This document shows, one piece after another, positions 4,665 to 5,540 of a stretch of 5,540 bases of DNA (positions are counted from its first letter, which is position 1; every line of letters starts with the position of its first letter). Under the pieces are notes generated by a model. The model was not told the DNA's origin. It saw only the letters and a program-made list of their open reading frames with translations, and made no database searches. Source of the stretch: Dehalococcoidia bacterium. Lineage in GTDB: Bacteria > Chloroflexota > Dehalococcoidia > GIF9 > AB-539-J10. The translations under genes were made by a program, and so were the position numbers. The stretch covers positions 1 through 5,540 of the forward strand of contig PWUO01000277.1 in NCBI GenBank assembly GCA_003562555.1. The letters run 5' to 3'.

Positions 4665-5540
4665 ATGAGCAGGATCACGCCCGCACGGGTCATCATAGAG
4701 AACATCTCTCCCCGCATCGACTGTGGGAGGTTCCCGATCAAGCGGGTCGTGGGCCAGCAGGTTGTGGTGGAGGCAGACGTCTTTTCCGAAGGACACGAAG
4801 AGCTTACCGTGATGCTGCTGCACAGGCATAAGGGTGAGAACACGTGGATCCGGACTCCTATGACGTCCCTGGGAAACGACCTGTGGCGTGCATCGTTCAC
4901 CGTTACGCAGATCGGGGAGTACGAGTACACAATCTCGGCATGGGTGGACGACTTCAGGACATGGCAGTCGAAGCTGATCAAGCGCCTCGAAGCGAAACAG
5001 GACGTGACGATCGAACTCCTCGTAGGCGCCAACCTTCTTGAGGCCGCATCAGCCAGAGCTTCGGGAAAGGAAGCCGCTCTGCTGAAGGACTATGCGCAGC
5101 GCATCCGTGATGAGAGCGCGAAGCATACGCGCGCAAAGGCGGCGGTGAGCCCCGATGCAGGCGAAGTTGCGAGCCGATACCCTGATGAGGACCTCGTAAC
5201 CACTCAGAATCCATCTCTCCAGGTTTGCGTGGACCGTGAGCGGGCTGGTTTCAGCGCATGGTACGAGATGTTTCCGCGATCCTGTTCCCCAGAGGCGGGC
5301 AGGCACGGCACGTTCAGGGACTGCGAGACATGGCTGCCCTACGTCGCAGAGATGGGATTCGACGTCCTGTACCTACCACCAATACATCCCATCGGCATGA
5401 CGGCGAGAAAGGGCCGCAACAACGCGGTGACCTGCGTCGAGGGCGATCCCGGCACCCCATGGGCCATCGGTTCTCACGAGGGCGGACACAAGTCCATCCA
5501 TCCAGCGCTGGGCTCGATCGATGACTTCAGGGCTCTCCTG
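4665..5540 (+). CDS. glgE: alpha-1,4-glucan:maltose-1-phosphate maltosyltransferase, N-terminal part
   Basis: The reading frame stays open from ATG 4665 to the last base of the window (292 codons), so the gene is cut by the window edge; GlgE proteins are usually about 650-670 residues. GlgE (GH13_3, EC 2.4.99.16) transfers maltosyl units from alpha-maltose-1-phosphate to the non-reducing end of alpha-1,4-glucan, releasing phosphate. Visible parts are the N-terminal beta-sandwich domain (about 8-110: VIIENISPRIDCGRFPIKRV at 9-28, WVDDFRTWQSKL at 93-104), a helical, charged linker (about 120-175), and the start of the catalytic barrel. The barrel section has SAWYEMFPRS (197-206), LPYVAEMGFDVLYLPPIHPI (224-243), RKGRNNA (248-254) and PWAIGSHEGGHKSIHP (265-280). 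These are the GlgE-specific forms of the first GH13 strands. The catalytic Asp and Glu lie beyond the window, so activity cannot be judged. It follows glgP on the same strand, with its own Shine-Dalgarno and a candidate promoter. GlgM, TreS/Pep2 and GlgB are not visible. Confidence 0.93.
   Translation, partial: MSRITPARVIIENISPRIDCGRFPIKRVVGQQVVVEADVFSEGHEELTVMLLHRHKGENTWIRTPMTSLGNDLWRASFTVTQIGEYEYTISAWVDDFRTWQSKLIKRLEAKQDVTIELLVGANLLEAASARASGKEAALLKDYAQRIRDESAKHTRAKAAVSPDAGEVASRYPDEDLVTTQNPSLQVCVDRERAGFSAWYEMFPRSCSPEAGRHGTFRDCETWLPYVAEMGFDVLYLPPIHPIGMTARKGRNNAVTCVEGDPGTPWAIGSHEGGHKSIHPALGSIDDFRALL

Noticed and set aside
4556..5032. 158-residue open frame on the minus strand opposite the glgE 5' region
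   Set aside because: It is antisense to the GlgE N-terminal domain, which matches its family throughout; the antisense product shows no domain.

Overview
This window is 5.5 kb of moderately GC-rich bacterial chromosome (about 60% GC by eye). It holds five protein-coding genes: four complete, and one cut by the right edge. There are no RNA genes, CRISPR arrays, insertion sequences, phage genes or long repeats. The organism cannot be named with confidence. An ammonia-lyase of the lysine-fermentation type and a glycogen phosphorylase/GlgE pair would fit a GC-rich, probably anaerobic or facultative bacterium, for example an actinobacterial (Coriobacteriia-like) or Chloroflexota-like lineage. That placement is inference from gene content only.

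Layout, left to right. Positions 1-110 are a leader with a perfect 14-bp palindrome (37-50) and a consensus -10 hexamer (76-81). A class I SAM-dependent methyltransferase of unknown substrate follows on the + strand (111-842). It converges on a small hotdog-fold gene on the - strand (919-1329) that resembles 3-aminobutyryl-CoA ammonia-lyase (Kal). The 171-bp divergent spacer 1330-1500 carries candidate promoters in both directions. Next on the + strand is a three-domain iron-sulfur protein (1501-2229): CDGSH, then a YjdI-like divergent 4Fe-4S domain, then a second CDGSH. A 188-bp spacer with two inverted repeats (2230-2417) separates it from a complete type-2 alpha-glucan phosphorylase, GlgP (2418-4559). 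After a 105-bp spacer with its own candidate promoter comes the first 292 residues of GlgE, the alpha-1,4-glucan:maltose-1-phosphate maltosyltransferase (4665 to the window edge).

The only clear functional partnership is GlgP with GlgE. GlgP removes glucose-1-phosphate from alpha-glucan, and GlgE extends alpha-glucan with maltosyl units from maltose-1-phosphate. In organisms with GlgM, glucose-1-phosphate is also the acceptor used to make maltose-1-phosphate, so the two enzymes sit on opposite arms of one glucan cycle. The methyltransferase, the Kal-like enzyme and the CDGSH protein look like single-gene units with no obvious shared pathway. I see no convincing undescribed system. The points most worth a second look are the orphan Kal homologue, the three-cluster CDGSH protein, and the unusual start regions of glgP and the methyltransferase.
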